A DNA stretch of 64,000 nt. Source: Acidobacteriota bacterium. GTDB lineage: Bacteria; Acidobacteriota; Holophagae; Holophagales; Holophagaceae. The stretch spans positions 1-64,000 of the forward strand of contig JACPYP010000016.1 in NCBI GenBank assembly GCA_016195985.1, in the 5' to 3' direction. The translations under genes and the position numbers were made by a program. Each line of letters begins with the position of its first letter. Within the stretch, counting starts at the first letter, position 1. The notes under the pieces were generated by a model. It was not told the origin of the DNA. It did not search any database and saw only the letters and a program-made list of their open reading frames with translations. This document shows, one piece after another, positions 1-8,896 of the stretch.

Positions 1-78
1 CATCTCGGTGCACCGCGTCCGGCGCACTCGGCATTGGGCGAGCTCTGGGCCGACGACGAGAAGGCAATCGCTAATTAG
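1..78 (+). other. possible C-terminal tail of a gene cut by the window edge
   Basis: A reading frame is open from base 1 to a TAG at 76-78 and would encode 25 residues ending in ELWADDEKAIAN. Nothing in it is recognisable. It lies just upstream of a Tn3 transposase remnant and could be debris from the same element or the end of an unrelated gene. The stretch is too short to distinguish coding from chance. Confidence 0.2.
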
Positions 79-103
79 TACTAATCTTTCCGTCATGACA
101 TAA

Positions 104-275
104 CATCATGTGGTGCAAAGCTATCCACGCCAGAATGGCCTTGGCCCTGTGCGGGTTGGGGCGCCTCGAGCGCACGCTGTTCATTCTGGATTGGCTTCAA
201 AGCGTGGAATTGCGCCGCCAAGTGCATGCAGGGTTGGGCCCCGTTTTTAAGCGCGGGCGTAGCCCGCGTCACTGA
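104..275 (+). pseudogene. Tn3-family transposase (TnpA) C-terminal remnant, frameshifted
   Basis: Two adjoining frames carry the conserved C-terminal block of Tn3-family DDE transposases. From about 119 one frame reads SYPRQNGL. From about 144 the next frame continues with a [14 protein letters not shown] stretch followed by [10 protein letters not shown], ending at a TGA at 273-275. Family members have these two parts in one frame, so a one-base indel near 140 is the simplest explanation. Everything upstream is missing (an in-frame stop lies at 101-103), and the tail after HAGLGP is not transposase-like. No terminal inverted repeat or resolvase is visible. It is a dead fragment marking an old transposon insertion. 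Confidence 0.75.
252..268. repeat. short perfect inverted repeat
   Basis: A 7-bp GC-only stem (252-258 and 262-268) flanks the loop GTA, just past the Tn3 remnant. No T-tract follows on either strand, so it is not a convincing intrinsic terminator. Confidence 0.4.
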
Positions 276-305
276 AGACCGAAGCCTGAGCCCTGAAGAC
301 TGCCC

Positions 306-575
306 TCAGAGCTGCATCACCACGCCCGGGAGCTTCTGGATGGCTTCGCGCAGGGGGACCTCCACCGTGTCGTCCGGCAGGGTGACCCAGAAGGTGTAGC
401 TGATGAAGGCGCCCTTGCAGTTGGCCTGGTGCTGCTCGTCGCCTTGGGCCTGGGGGCCCAGGTGGGCCAGGATCAGTTCCATGATCATATCGGGGCGCAA
501 TTCCTCCTGGCGTCCGATGATCTTCATGGGGATGCGGGTGGGGTACGTGACCTCGGGACGGCGGGGCTCTTCCAT
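306..575 (-). CDS. DUF493 (YbeD-like) family protein
   Basis: This is an 89-residue protein of the small ACT-like DUF493/YbeD family. It opens with YPTRIPMKIIGR, close to the family's beta strand that follows a phenylalanine/proline start. It ends with a VPLREAIQKLPGVVMQL-type helix and strand, matching the usual fold and length of about 90 residues. YbeD of E. coli sits beside lipoate genes and has no settled biochemical role. Here the neighbour is an HU-type protein gene on the same strand, 53 bases upstream, with a perfect palindrome between them. No catalytic residues are expected. Family assignment is fairly good and function is unknown. Confidence 0.65.
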   Translation of the reverse strand: MEEPRRPEVTYPTRIPMKIIGRQEELRPDMIMELILAHLGPQAQGDEQHQANCKGAFISYTFWVTLPDDTVEVPLREAIQKLPGVVMQL

Positions 576-602
576 CCCGCCATCTTCACAGCCTTTCTTC
601 CA

Positions 603-627
603 ACTCTCAACGCGCCGCGTTGAGAGT
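603..627. repeat. 12-bp perfect inverted repeat after the HU-type gene
   Basis: Bases 603-614 and 616-627 are exact reverse complements around a single C. The structure begins 1 base after the stop codon of the HU-type gene. On the minus strand the stem is followed by TTGGAAG and not a T-run, so it could be a weak terminator, a 3' mRNA stabiliser or a protein-binding palindrome. Confidence 0.5.
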
Positions 628-628
628 G

Positions 629-904
629 CTACTCCACTTCGATTTCGCGCAGGTCCTTGCCGGGCTTGAACCGGATGCTCTTGCCCTTGGGAATCTGCAC
701 ACTGGCACCGGTCTTGATGTTCCGGCCCATGCCCCGCTTGCGGGGCCGGGGCTCGAAGACGCCGAAACCGCGGATTTCGATGCGGTGGCCGTTCAATAGG
801 GCGTCTTTCAGTCGTTCGGTGAGGAGATCCACCACTTGGAGGGCGGTGGCGCGAGAGCAGGGATGAACCTTCATCAGCGAATTGGCGATGTCAATCTTGA
901 TCAT
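629..904 (-). CDS. HU/IHF family DNA-binding protein
   Basis: This 91-residue protein has the whole HU/IHF fold. An N-terminal helix pair starts MIKIDIANSL. The core is IRGFGVFEPRPRKRGMGRNIKTG, with the conserved GFG, and a beta-arm carries the P of IPKGKS before the closing RFKPGKDL. It bends DNA in the nucleoid and assists recombination and promoter architecture. The start was set at 904 because a GAGG lies about 7 bases upstream. An upstream in-frame ATG at 922 lacks a ribosome binding site and would add six residues outside the family. Sequence alone does not separate HU from IHF subunits. Confidence 0.9.
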   Translation of the reverse strand: MIKIDIANSLMKVHPCSRATALQVVDLLTERLKDALLNGHRIEIRGFGVFEPRPRKRGMGRNIKTGASVQIPKGKSIRFKPGKDLREIEVE

Positions 905-953
905 CTGCGACCTCGGGGCCATGGGTGGGAGAGCCAGAATAGGGGAAGGCCGC

Positions 954-2189
954 CTAGCGTGCCAGGGTGATTTTCACGTCGGGGGCGGGGAGCGGGGGCA
1001 ATGGGGCGCCCGGGGCTTTGGGCGGTGCCGCGGTGGGCGGGGTTCCGGACTCCCGGCCGCCGCCCTGGGCGATGGACATGCCCCGTTCCATGTTGGCCTT
1101 GGCCATGTCGGCAGTGGCCATGACGCCCTCGAGGCGAAGCTTGAATTCGCCCACATTCGTGGCCCTGAGCAGCGCCTCTTCCTCGGTGATGAGCCCCTGG
1201 CGAAGAAGGAAGTACAGGCTCTGGTCGAAGGTCTGCATGCCGTACTGGGCGGTGCCGGCGGCGATGACGTCCTTCAGGGTCTTGGTCTTGTCCTTGTCCT
1301 CAATGCAGGTGCGCACGGTTTCGGTGGTGACCATGACTTCCACGGCGGGGACGCGGCCCTGGCCATCGGCACGCGGCACCAGGCGCTGAGAGATGATGCC
1401 CTTGAGCACGGCGGCCATCTGGAGGCGGATCTGCTTCTGGTGGTGCGGAGGGAACACGGAGATGACGCGGTTGATGGTTTCCGTGGCGTCGAGGGTATGG
1501 AGGGTGCTGAAGACGAGGTGGCCCGTTTCGGCGGCGTGAAGGGCGGTTTCGATGGTCTCCAGGTCGCGCATTTCGCCCACCAGGATGACGTCGGGATCCT
1601 GGCGGAGGGCGGCTCGCAGGGCGGAGGAGAAAGTCCGGCAGTCCGCTTCCACTTCGCGCTGGTTCACGATGCTGAGGTTGTCCCGGTGCAGGTATTCAAT
1701 GGGGTCCTCGATGGTGAGGATGTGCTCGGTGCGGGTGGCGTTGATGAGGTCGATCATGGCCGCCAGGGTGGTGGACTTGCCGGATCCCGTGGTGCCTGTC
1801 ACCAGCACAAGGCCGCGCTGCTCCTGGCAGATGGTCTTGAGCACCTTGGGCAGCATGAGGTCGTCAATGGTGTAGATCTTCCGGGGAATCACGCGGAGCA
1901 CCAAGCCGACCGTGCCGCGCTGGTTGAAGATGTTGCACCGGAAGCGGCCCAAGCTGGGAACGGAATAGGCGATGTCAAGGTCGAGGCTGTCCTTGAACTT
2001 CGCCTTCTGTTTGTCGCTGGCCATGATGGCGTAGGCCATGGCGATGGTGTCTTCCTGGACCAGCCGCTTGAACTGGGTCATGGGCGTGAGTTTGCCCCGG
2101 ATGCGGGCGATGGGGTGGTTGCCGACCTTCAAGTGGAGGTCGCTGGCGCCCTGCTCGCAGACCACGGTGAGCAGTTCATTGATATGCAT
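954..2189 (-). CDS. pilT: type IV pilus twitching motility ATPase PilT
   Basis: This 411-residue protein is a secretion-superfamily ATPase of the PilT/PilU branch that powers pilus retraction at the cytoplasmic base. Residues 1-100 are the PAS-like N-terminal domain beginning MHINELL with the GASDLHLKVG signature. The Walker A is GTTGSGKST. The Asp box (ILTIEDPIEYLH), Walker B (DPDVILVGEMRD) and His box (GHLVFSTLHT) follow in order. The C-terminal GMQTFDQSL is typical of PilT. The last 50 residues are a Pro/Ala-rich tail beyond the usual 340-370 length. It stands alone here, with no other pilus genes in the window. PilU is possible, because paralogues are common. Confidence 0.9.
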   Translation of the reverse strand: MHINELLTVVCEQGASDLHLKVGNHPIARIRGKLTPMTQFKRLVQEDTIAMAYAIMASDKQKAKFKDSLDLDIAYSVPSLGRFRCNIFNQRGTVGLVLRVIPRKIYTIDDLMLPKVLKTICQEQRGLVLVTGTTGSGKSTTLAAMIDLINATRTEHILTIEDPIEYLHRDNLSIVNQREVEADCRTFSSALRAALRQDPDVILVGEMRDLETIETALHAAETGHLVFSTLHTLDATETINRVISVFPPHHQKQIRLQMAAVLKGIISQRLVPRADGQGRVPAVEVMVTTETVRTCIEDKDKTKTLKDVIAAGTAQYGMQTFDQSLYFLLRQGLITEEEALLRATNVGEFKLRLEGVMATADMAKANMERGMSIAQGGGRESGTPPTAAPPKAPGAPLPPLPAPDVKITLAR

Positions 2190-2281
2190 AGAGTTCTCCC
2201 GAGGGGGATCCGTTTATCTTAGACTCCTGCCGCGACAATGGAAGGGGTTGAGAATCCCGCTCGGAAAATGAGCTCGGCTCT

Positions 2282-2289
2282 GGTAAAAT
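2282..2289 (+). promoter_or_regulatory. possible extended -10 promoter element for typA/bipA
   Basis: TGGTAAAAT at 2281-2289 fits an extended -10 (TGnTAnnnT) and lies about 45 bases upstream of the BipA start, in the divergent gap with pilT. No good -35 hexamer is visible, so support is modest. Confidence 0.3.
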
Positions 2290-2333
2290 CGAGGGTTCTG
2301 CCCGGCCTTTGCCAGGGCCAACCAGGGAACCTG

Positions 2334-4160
<1,827 letters not shown>

Positions 4161-4170
4161 CCCCCCGAGC

Positions 4171-4866
4171 ATGCCGCAGCCCTTTCACGCCCCGCCCGGT
4201 GCCAGTTTCGTGCAGAAGCTGGGACCCGGCGGGGCGGCCTCGCTGGGGCTGGCTCTGCTCAGCTGTCTGGGGCTGGCGGGTTTGCCCTGGGCCGTCCGGC
4301 TTGCCCAAGTGCTGCAGGGAGCCTCCGGAGATGAAGGCGCGCCCTCAGATGCCATCCTGGTGCTGGGAAGAAGGCTAGAGGCGGATCGACCCACCCAGGT
4401 GTTCAGGGCCCGGCTGGCCCATGCAGAGCGCTTGTGGCGTTCGGGGCTGGCCCCCAGGATCTTCGTGGCGGGCGGCCGCACAGGGACTTCCATCCAGAGT
4501 GAAGCCGAAGCCGGCAGGGACTGGCTGCTGGCCCGGGGGGTTCCTCCAGAGGCCATCCTCCTGGAGGGCCGGAGCCAGCACACCCTGGAGAACCTCTTCA
4601 ATGTCCGGACCGAGATGCGAACCCTGGGCTGGTCAACCCTCCTGATGGTCTCTGATCCCCTCCACCTGGCCCGGGCCCGGGCCACGGCCCAAGGCCTGGG
4701 CTTGGCGGTGCGCTGCAGCCCGGCTCTGGAGGCGCGGCCGGTGCGAGGCTCCGCGGGCTGGTGGCGCCGCGCGGCCGCGGAGGCCTTCCTGCTGCATTGG
4801 TACCATTCCGGCATGCTCTACAGCCGCCTGATCCGCAGCCAGAGGCAGCTGGAGCGGGTGACCTAG
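4171..4866 (+). CDS. YdcF/SanA-like DUF218 protein
   Basis: This 231-residue protein is probably membrane-anchored, with a hydrophobic segment around residues 20-45. It then has a DUF218 domain with DAILVLGRR, a VAGGRTG loop, ENLFNVRTEM and SDPLHLARA, the usual motif order of the YdcF/SanA/ElyC fold. Family members affect envelope integrity and cell-wall or polysaccharide precursor metabolism, but the reaction is not well defined. It starts 10 bases after typA on the same strand and may be co-transcribed with it. Family call good, substrate unknown. Confidence 0.75.
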   Translation: MPQPFHAPPGASFVQKLGPGGAASLGLALLSCLGLAGLPWAVRLAQVLQGASGDEGAPSDAILVLGRRLEADRPTQVFRARLAHAERLWRSGLAPRIFVAGGRTGTSIQSEAEAGRDWLLARGVPPEAILLEGRSQHTLENLFNVRTEMRTLGWSTLLMVSDPLHLARARATAQGLGLAVRCSPALEARPVRGSAGWWRRAAAEAFLLHWYHSGMLYSRLIRSQRQLERVT

Positions 4867-4941
4867 CTGGAGGCGACTCCGAGCCGCATCACTTTCATCC
4901 CGGGCCTCGGTCCGGTCGAAAGAGGGACTGGGGAGGATGGC

Positions 4942-6048
4942 GTGCCTGACCACCGTCTGCTCAAGCGCTATGCGAGGCGTTTCCGGTCTGAGGCGGCTTC
5001 TCTGGAGGCTCTGTCCCGCGCCATCCACGCGCTGTTGCAGGCGGGCGGTGCCGGCGACCCCTTTTTCCTGTCCCGCGGCCTCGAACTGGTGGTGAAGCAT
5101 TTGAGCGCCTCCCAGGCCACGCTGGTGATGGTCTCGGGAGCCTCCGTGGAAACCCGCTGGTGGTTCCCCGAAGCAGGGAATGAGCCGCCTCCCGCGCCCA
5201 TCTCCTCGTTCTGCGAGTGGTTGCTTGAGCACCCGGAGCGCATCCTGGTGGTCCGGGACATGGCTTCCGGCCCCCACGTCCCCTTTCTGATCGACCCTCC
5301 CTCCATCCCCCATGGCGCGGCCCTGGGGTGCGCCCTGCGCCAGGGAGAAGGGGTGCGCGCCCTGGTATTCGCCTTCTTCGGGCAGCCCAAGGCCTTCTCC
5401 CGGGGGGACTACGCGCTGCTGGAGGCCGTCGCAGGGTTCATGGGGCGCGTGCTGGAGATCGAGGATCTGAAACAGTCCCTCAACCGCCTGGAAGACGCGT
5501 TGGCCATCACCCAGGCGGTCATGGAGGACAGCTCCACCAGGGATCCCGAGACGGACCTCCCCAACCGCCGCTACCTCGACATTTGGGAAAAGGCCTTGCT
5601 CAGCTCAGAGCGCCGGCCGGACAGCTTCGTGGTGGCCGAGTGCGAGATGGAGGCCAAAGGGCGCAAAGATGCGGCCAGGATCCGCAAGGCCGCTGAAGGC
5701 ATCCGGGCAGGGGACCTCATGGTGCGGACCTCGCCGGGCCGGGTTCAGATCATCTTCCGGCACACGCCCCGCAGCATCGCCCACATCCTGCTGTTGCGGC
5801 TGCGCACCCAGCTGGAGGGGGCGCCCATGGGCGCCACCCTGTGGGTGCCCGGGCGGGAGGGGCTGGGGCTGGAATCCTGCCAATCCCGGCTGGAGGCGGC
5901 ACTGGCGGAAAGCCGCGCCATGGAGCAGCCGGGCCTGGTGTGGCACTTGCCGGACGGCGTGGCTCCAGAGCCGCCACCCCAGAAGCGGCCCGCCCGGCCT
6001 TCGGCCTCCCTCCCTCGATGGGAGCCGCCGCCGTTGCGGAAGGTCTAA
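4942..6048 (+). CDS. GAF domain protein with a degenerate GGDEF domain
   Basis: This 368-residue cytoplasmic protein is a likely sensor or adaptor. Residues about 40-170 look like a GAF domain (ends YALLEAVAGFMGRVLEIEDL), followed by a short coiled linker. From about 200 a diguanylate cyclase-like domain opens with the typical DPETDLPNRRYLD. The expected active-site strand R-x-GGDEF is replaced by RTSPGRVQIIF around 262-272, and the central metal-binding aspartate segment is also lost. The domain should therefore not make c-di-GMP but may bind nucleotide or partners. The tail is Pro-rich. The start is a GTG with GGGAGG 5 bases upstream. The next gene is rsmI. Confidence 0.6.
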   Translation: MPDHRLLKRYARRFRSEAASLEALSRAIHALLQAGGAGDPFFLSRGLELVVKHLSASQATLVMVSGASVETRWWFPEAGNEPPPAPISSFCEWLLEHPERILVVRDMASGPHVPFLIDPPSIPHGAALGCALRQGEGVRALVFAFFGQPKAFSRGDYALLEAVAGFMGRVLEIEDLKQSLNRLEDALAITQAVMEDSSTRDPETDLPNRRYLDIWEKALLSSERRPDSFVVAECEMEAKGRKDAARIRKAAEGIRAGDLMVRTSPGRVQIIFRHTPRSIAHILLLRLRTQLEGAPMGATLWVPGREGLGLESCQSRLEAALAESRAMEQPGLVWHLPDGVAPEPPPQKRPARPSASLPRWEPPPLRKV

Positions 6049-6100
6049 GCCTCTCGCGCCTGAATGTCGCGTTCGTTCGAGGGCTGCCAGACTGGGAATC

Positions 6101-6952
6101 ATGACCGGCCACCTCGTCCTCGTCCCCACGCCCATTGGAAACCTCGGCGACCTCACGGATCGCGCCAAGGAGGCCCTCGCCGCTGCCGACCTGGTGGCCT
6201 GCGAGGACACGCGCCGCACCGGCGGCCTGCTCAAGCACCTGGGCCTCGACAAGCCCCTGCTGCGCTTCGACGACCACGCCAGCGCTGCGGCCTTCGAGCG
6301 CCTGGGGATGGAGCTGCTCTCGGGCCGCACGGTGGCCTACTGCAGCGACGCCGGCATGCCCGGCATCAACGATCCCGGCTTCGAGATCGCCCGGGCCGCC
6401 CGCGCCGCGGGCGCCAAGGTGACCGTGCTGCCCGGCGCCTCGGCGGTGTTGCTGGCCGTGGTGGCTTCCGGCCTGCCCAGCCACGCCTTCAGCTTCTGGG
6501 GCTACCTGCCCAACCGCAGCGAACCGCGGAAGACCATGCTGAAGAAACTGGGCGCCGAAGAGGAAACGGTGGTGGTCTTCGAGACGCCCCACCGCATCCA
6601 CGAAACCCTGTCCGACCTGGAGGAGCTGCTGCCCGACCGGGAGATCGCCCTGGGCCGGGAGCTCACCAAGCTGCACGAAACCTGGTACCGCGGCACCGCC
6701 GCCCAGGTGAAGGCTCAGCTGGGGCGCGAGGACCGCGGGGAAATGGTGCTGGTGCTGGCCGGGGCCAGCGCCAAGCGGATCGTCACCGAAGTGGAAGCGG
6801 ATTTCGACGGCTTCGAGTTGCCTGACTGGGCCAAGGCCTTCCTCGCCGCCGCCCGCGAAGGGGGCATGACCCAGCGGGAGGCGGTGAAACCCCTGGCCAA
6901 GCACCTGGGGGTTTCCGCCTCGGAGATCTACCGGCTGGCCTCAGAGGTTTGA
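6101..6952 (+). CDS. rsmI: 16S rRNA (cytidine(1402)-2'-O)-methyltransferase RsmI
   Basis: This 283-residue tetrapyrrole-methylase-fold enzyme uses SAM to 2'-O-methylate C1402 in the 16S rRNA decoding site. It begins GHLVLVPTPIGNLGDLT, the family signature. ACEDTRRTGGLLKHLG, YCSDAGMPGINDPGF and LPGASAVLLAVVASGLP follow, all hallmarks of RsmI. The C-terminal helical domain ends ASEIYRLASEV. The ATG at 6101 gives the usual length. An upstream in-frame extension overlaps the preceding gene and was discarded. The 3' end of this gene has a decayed second copy about 1.9 kb downstream (near 8750-8850). Confidence 0.95.
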   Translation: MTGHLVLVPTPIGNLGDLTDRAKEALAAADLVACEDTRRTGGLLKHLGLDKPLLRFDDHASAAAFERLGMELLSGRTVAYCSDAGMPGINDPGFEIARAARAAGAKVTVLPGASAVLLAVVASGLPSHAFSFWGYLPNRSEPRKTMLKKLGAEEETVVVFETPHRIHETLSDLEELLPDREIALGRELTKLHETWYRGTAAQVKAQLGREDRGEMVLVLAGASAKRIVTEVEADFDGFELPDWAKAFLAAAREGGMTQREAVKPLAKHLGVSASEIYRLASEV

Positions 6953-6995
6953 GGCTGATTAACTTATTAGGTGGCTTTGGGCTTGTTTGTCCCAA

Positions 6996-7052
6996 GGGCG
7001 GCCTGGTCACTGGAAGATATAATGGTGATTATAAAAAGTCACTCGGCCGCCC
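6996..7052. repeat. inverted repeat in the rsmI/AT-rich island junction
   Basis: An 8-bp GC-rich arm at 6996-7003 is exactly complementary to 7045-7052, with a 41-base AT-rich loop between. It sits in the gap between convergent genes, so it may be a bidirectional terminator. It may also mark the junction, since base composition drops sharply here. Confidence 0.35.
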
Positions 7053-7082
7053 AGTGGTCGTATGGTTTTGATTGTTAGATAG

Positions 7083-8465
7083 CTAAAATTTCCATATCGA
7101 AACCTGCTCGCCATACATCGAAATTACTTCTTCGAGATAGCTTCCGGATTGTGGGCTTGGATTCGACACGCCTGCATTGCCGAATACATGTGGATCGCGG
7201 ACACGATAGGCCAGATAGCAATGAAGGTTACCGTCATAGAGCCTTAATATGCTGCTATTGGGGTGATCCACATACCAAGCACCATAAGGATTAGGGCCGA
7301 AGTCAACCAGTGCATCTCGCACACACAGAGGATACAGATTGGAGCGAGAATCGAAAGTCCAAAGATACATGAGGTCACGTTCTGATCCAGGCTCCTCATT
7401 AATTATGGGATTGCCAACAATAAACGGGATTCCGTTTAAAGAATTTCCGATGCACATTGGTCCACTACGTGCCTGATCTACATGTAATACCTGTGCCCAT
7501 GTCATTCCCCCATTGGTGGAGCGCCAGGCATTGATGTCTTGAGCTCTAGCTGTCCCCATGGGAGGGTTTTGCCGACCATCATCGCGTGCAGTGAATAATA
7601 AAGCTCCACTTGCTTCTCTAATTAAGCTCGGCTCAAAATAGTTGTGTACATTAATTTCACTATAAGCGATCGGAATAAATGAAACAACCTGCCATGAATT
7701 ATTAATTCGGCTCCAACGGCTGATGCCGGAGCACTCGATGGTTTCATTTCTTGCCCATACTGGGAATAATAGGTCGCAACCATCAGGAATTGCCATCGAT
7801 ATCCCACCGGAGAGAATGATCCATGGGCTGTTTGGGACGCTTAAGGGGTTGCTTTCGTTTTTTAAAGAGGTCGATACGATTTGAAAATTATCGCCTTGAT
7901 ACGAGAACTGAAAAATTTCTATTTTTCGGCAAATTGGCGATGAATTCCAACTGAATGTACCATCGGAAGCCAGAGGAAATGTCAAAATTTGGGATATGCC
8001 AAAGCCAGTTCCGGCGTGAGGGTGTGAGCTTGATTCGTCGATTTTTGCGCCGTATGGAACAAAACCGCCCACAACTGGAAAGCGATTAAAATATCGATTT
8101 TGATTATTAAAATCATTATCGGATGCAATGCCGCTACGATTTATACAAACCGCATTGTCTGGTTTAATTGTGTCAACATTGTCAAAAACAATTAAATCAT
8201 TACCATCTTCAAAATCGTAGTTCCAGTTTGTGGTATATACTCCTCGATTGACAAATGCTGCAGCCATCTTTGGACCGATTTGAAATGGGAAAATAACTCC
8301 ATAGCGCATATTATCATTATTGGGCCCCTTTTTATTGCTAATTGGGCCAAGTGCCAGTGGTTTTGTCAGTACACTACTCATGCGAGGCGTTTCCTGTCCT
8401 GTCAGTGGGCTGTTCAGGACCATGAGAACCGCAAAAGATATCAAACCGATTTTTCTAGGGGTCAT
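7083..8465 (-). CDS. secreted sialidase-like (BNR/Asp-box) protein, AT-rich
   Basis: This 460-residue exported protein has an N-terminal signal peptide (MTPRKIGLISFAVLMVLNSP, then a polar TGQ cleavage area). The body is beta-rich. An Asp-box-like motif RSTNGGMTW lies at 315-323, and an EPSLIREASGALLFTARDD-type segment at about 278-296 resembles the conserved E-P-S-L strand of sialidases and other six-bladed beta-propeller hydrolases. Only one clear Asp box is seen, so activity and substrate (sialic acid or another glycoside) are unproved. Its codons are strikingly AT-rich compared with all neighbours, which suggests recent horizontal gain. It has its own promoter-like region and an AAGGAG site. 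It may be a hydrolase or a glycan-binding propeller. Confidence 0.55.
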   Translation of the reverse strand: MTPRKIGLISFAVLMVLNSPLTGQETPRMSSVLTKPLALGPISNKKGPNNDNMRYGVIFPFQIGPKMAAAFVNRGVYTTNWNYDFEDGNDLIVFDNVDTIKPDNAVCINRSGIASDNDFNNQNRYFNRFPVVGGFVPYGAKIDESSSHPHAGTGFGISQILTFPLASDGTFSWNSSPICRKIEIFQFSYQGDNFQIVSTSLKNESNPLSVPNSPWIILSGGISMAIPDGCDLLFPVWARNETIECSGISRWSRINNSWQVVSFIPIAYSEINVHNYFEPSLIREASGALLFTARDDGRQNPPMGTARAQDINAWRSTNGGMTWAQVLHVDQARSGPMCIGNSLNGIPFIVGNPIINEEPGSERDLMYLWTFDSRSNLYPLCVRDALVDFGPNPYGAWYVDHPNSSILRLYDGNLHCYLAYRVRDPHVFGNAGVSNPSPQSGSYLEEVISMYGEQVSIWKF

Positions 8466-8498
8466 TTAATATCTCCTTGATTTGTTTGCATTGTGCTC

Positions 8499-8529
8499 AT
8501 TATACATCACATTAATGGCAGGTGTGTAA
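8499..8529 (-). promoter_or_regulatory. putative promoter of the sialidase-like gene
   Basis: On the minus strand a perfect TATAAT (8504 down to 8499) preceded by TG lies about 34 bases upstream of the ATG. A weak TTACAC -35 candidate is at 8529-8524 with a 19-base spacer. The surrounding DNA is AT-rich. Confidence 0.45.
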
Positions 8530-8614
8530 CAAATGAAATGTGAATTAAACTCTATATTTCTATATTGATTCCATGGAATTAACAAGCATGAAGCTAAAGA
8601 AAAAGGAAACTAGG

Positions 8615-8732
8615 CTCTAGTGTGATTCAGGAAATCAAATAGCGGCGAATAATACCTTCTGAACAGAGATCAACATTGAGGCCGCTTTTTGGTTGCCGCA
8701 GGGAGGTCATTCCAAACTCTAGTGTGGTTCGG
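8615..8732 (+). repeat. pair of short direct repeats
   Basis: CTCTAGTGTGATTCAG at 8615-8630 recurs as CTCTAGTGTGGTTCGG at 8717-8732, two mismatches in 16. The pair lies at the right edge of the AT-rich island, just before the rsmI remnant, and could be a trace of an insertion event or chance. Confidence 0.3.
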
Positions 8733-8734
8733 TA

Positions 8735-8860
8735 CCAAACAGGTCGCCGCCGAAGTGGAAACCGATTTGAAGGATTTTGAACTCTTGGACTGAACCAAGG
8801 CCCTCCTCGCTGACGTTTGAGAAGAGGCATGACCCAATTGGAAGTGGTAAGGCGTCTCGG
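8735..8860 (+). pseudogene. decayed copy of the rsmI 3' end
   Basis: Bases 8750-8850 align collinearly with rsmI 6786-6886. Shared exact runs include an 11-mer (6786-6796 and 8750-8760), CCAAGGCC, and an 11-mer ending GACCCA (6863-6873 and 8826-8836). Hand comparison gives roughly 70% identity with a single 1-base gap. In translation the remnant reads AEVETDLKDFELLD then a stop, against TEVEADFDGFELPD in RsmI, followed by further stops. Substitutions are mostly toward A/T, as expected for an unselected copy. Nothing of the rsmI 5' part is present, so this is a 3'-end duplicate on the far side of the AT-rich gene. Confidence 0.75.
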
Positions 8861-8896
8861 GGGCGCCTGACTCTGAGGCCGTAGCCCCGCCGAGCA

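Noticed and set aside
252-268. Inverted repeat as an intrinsic terminator
   Set aside because: No T-run on either side in the correct orientation.
882-2222. A 446-residue plus-strand frame opposite pilT
   Set aside because: Composition and position mark it as a shadow of pilT.
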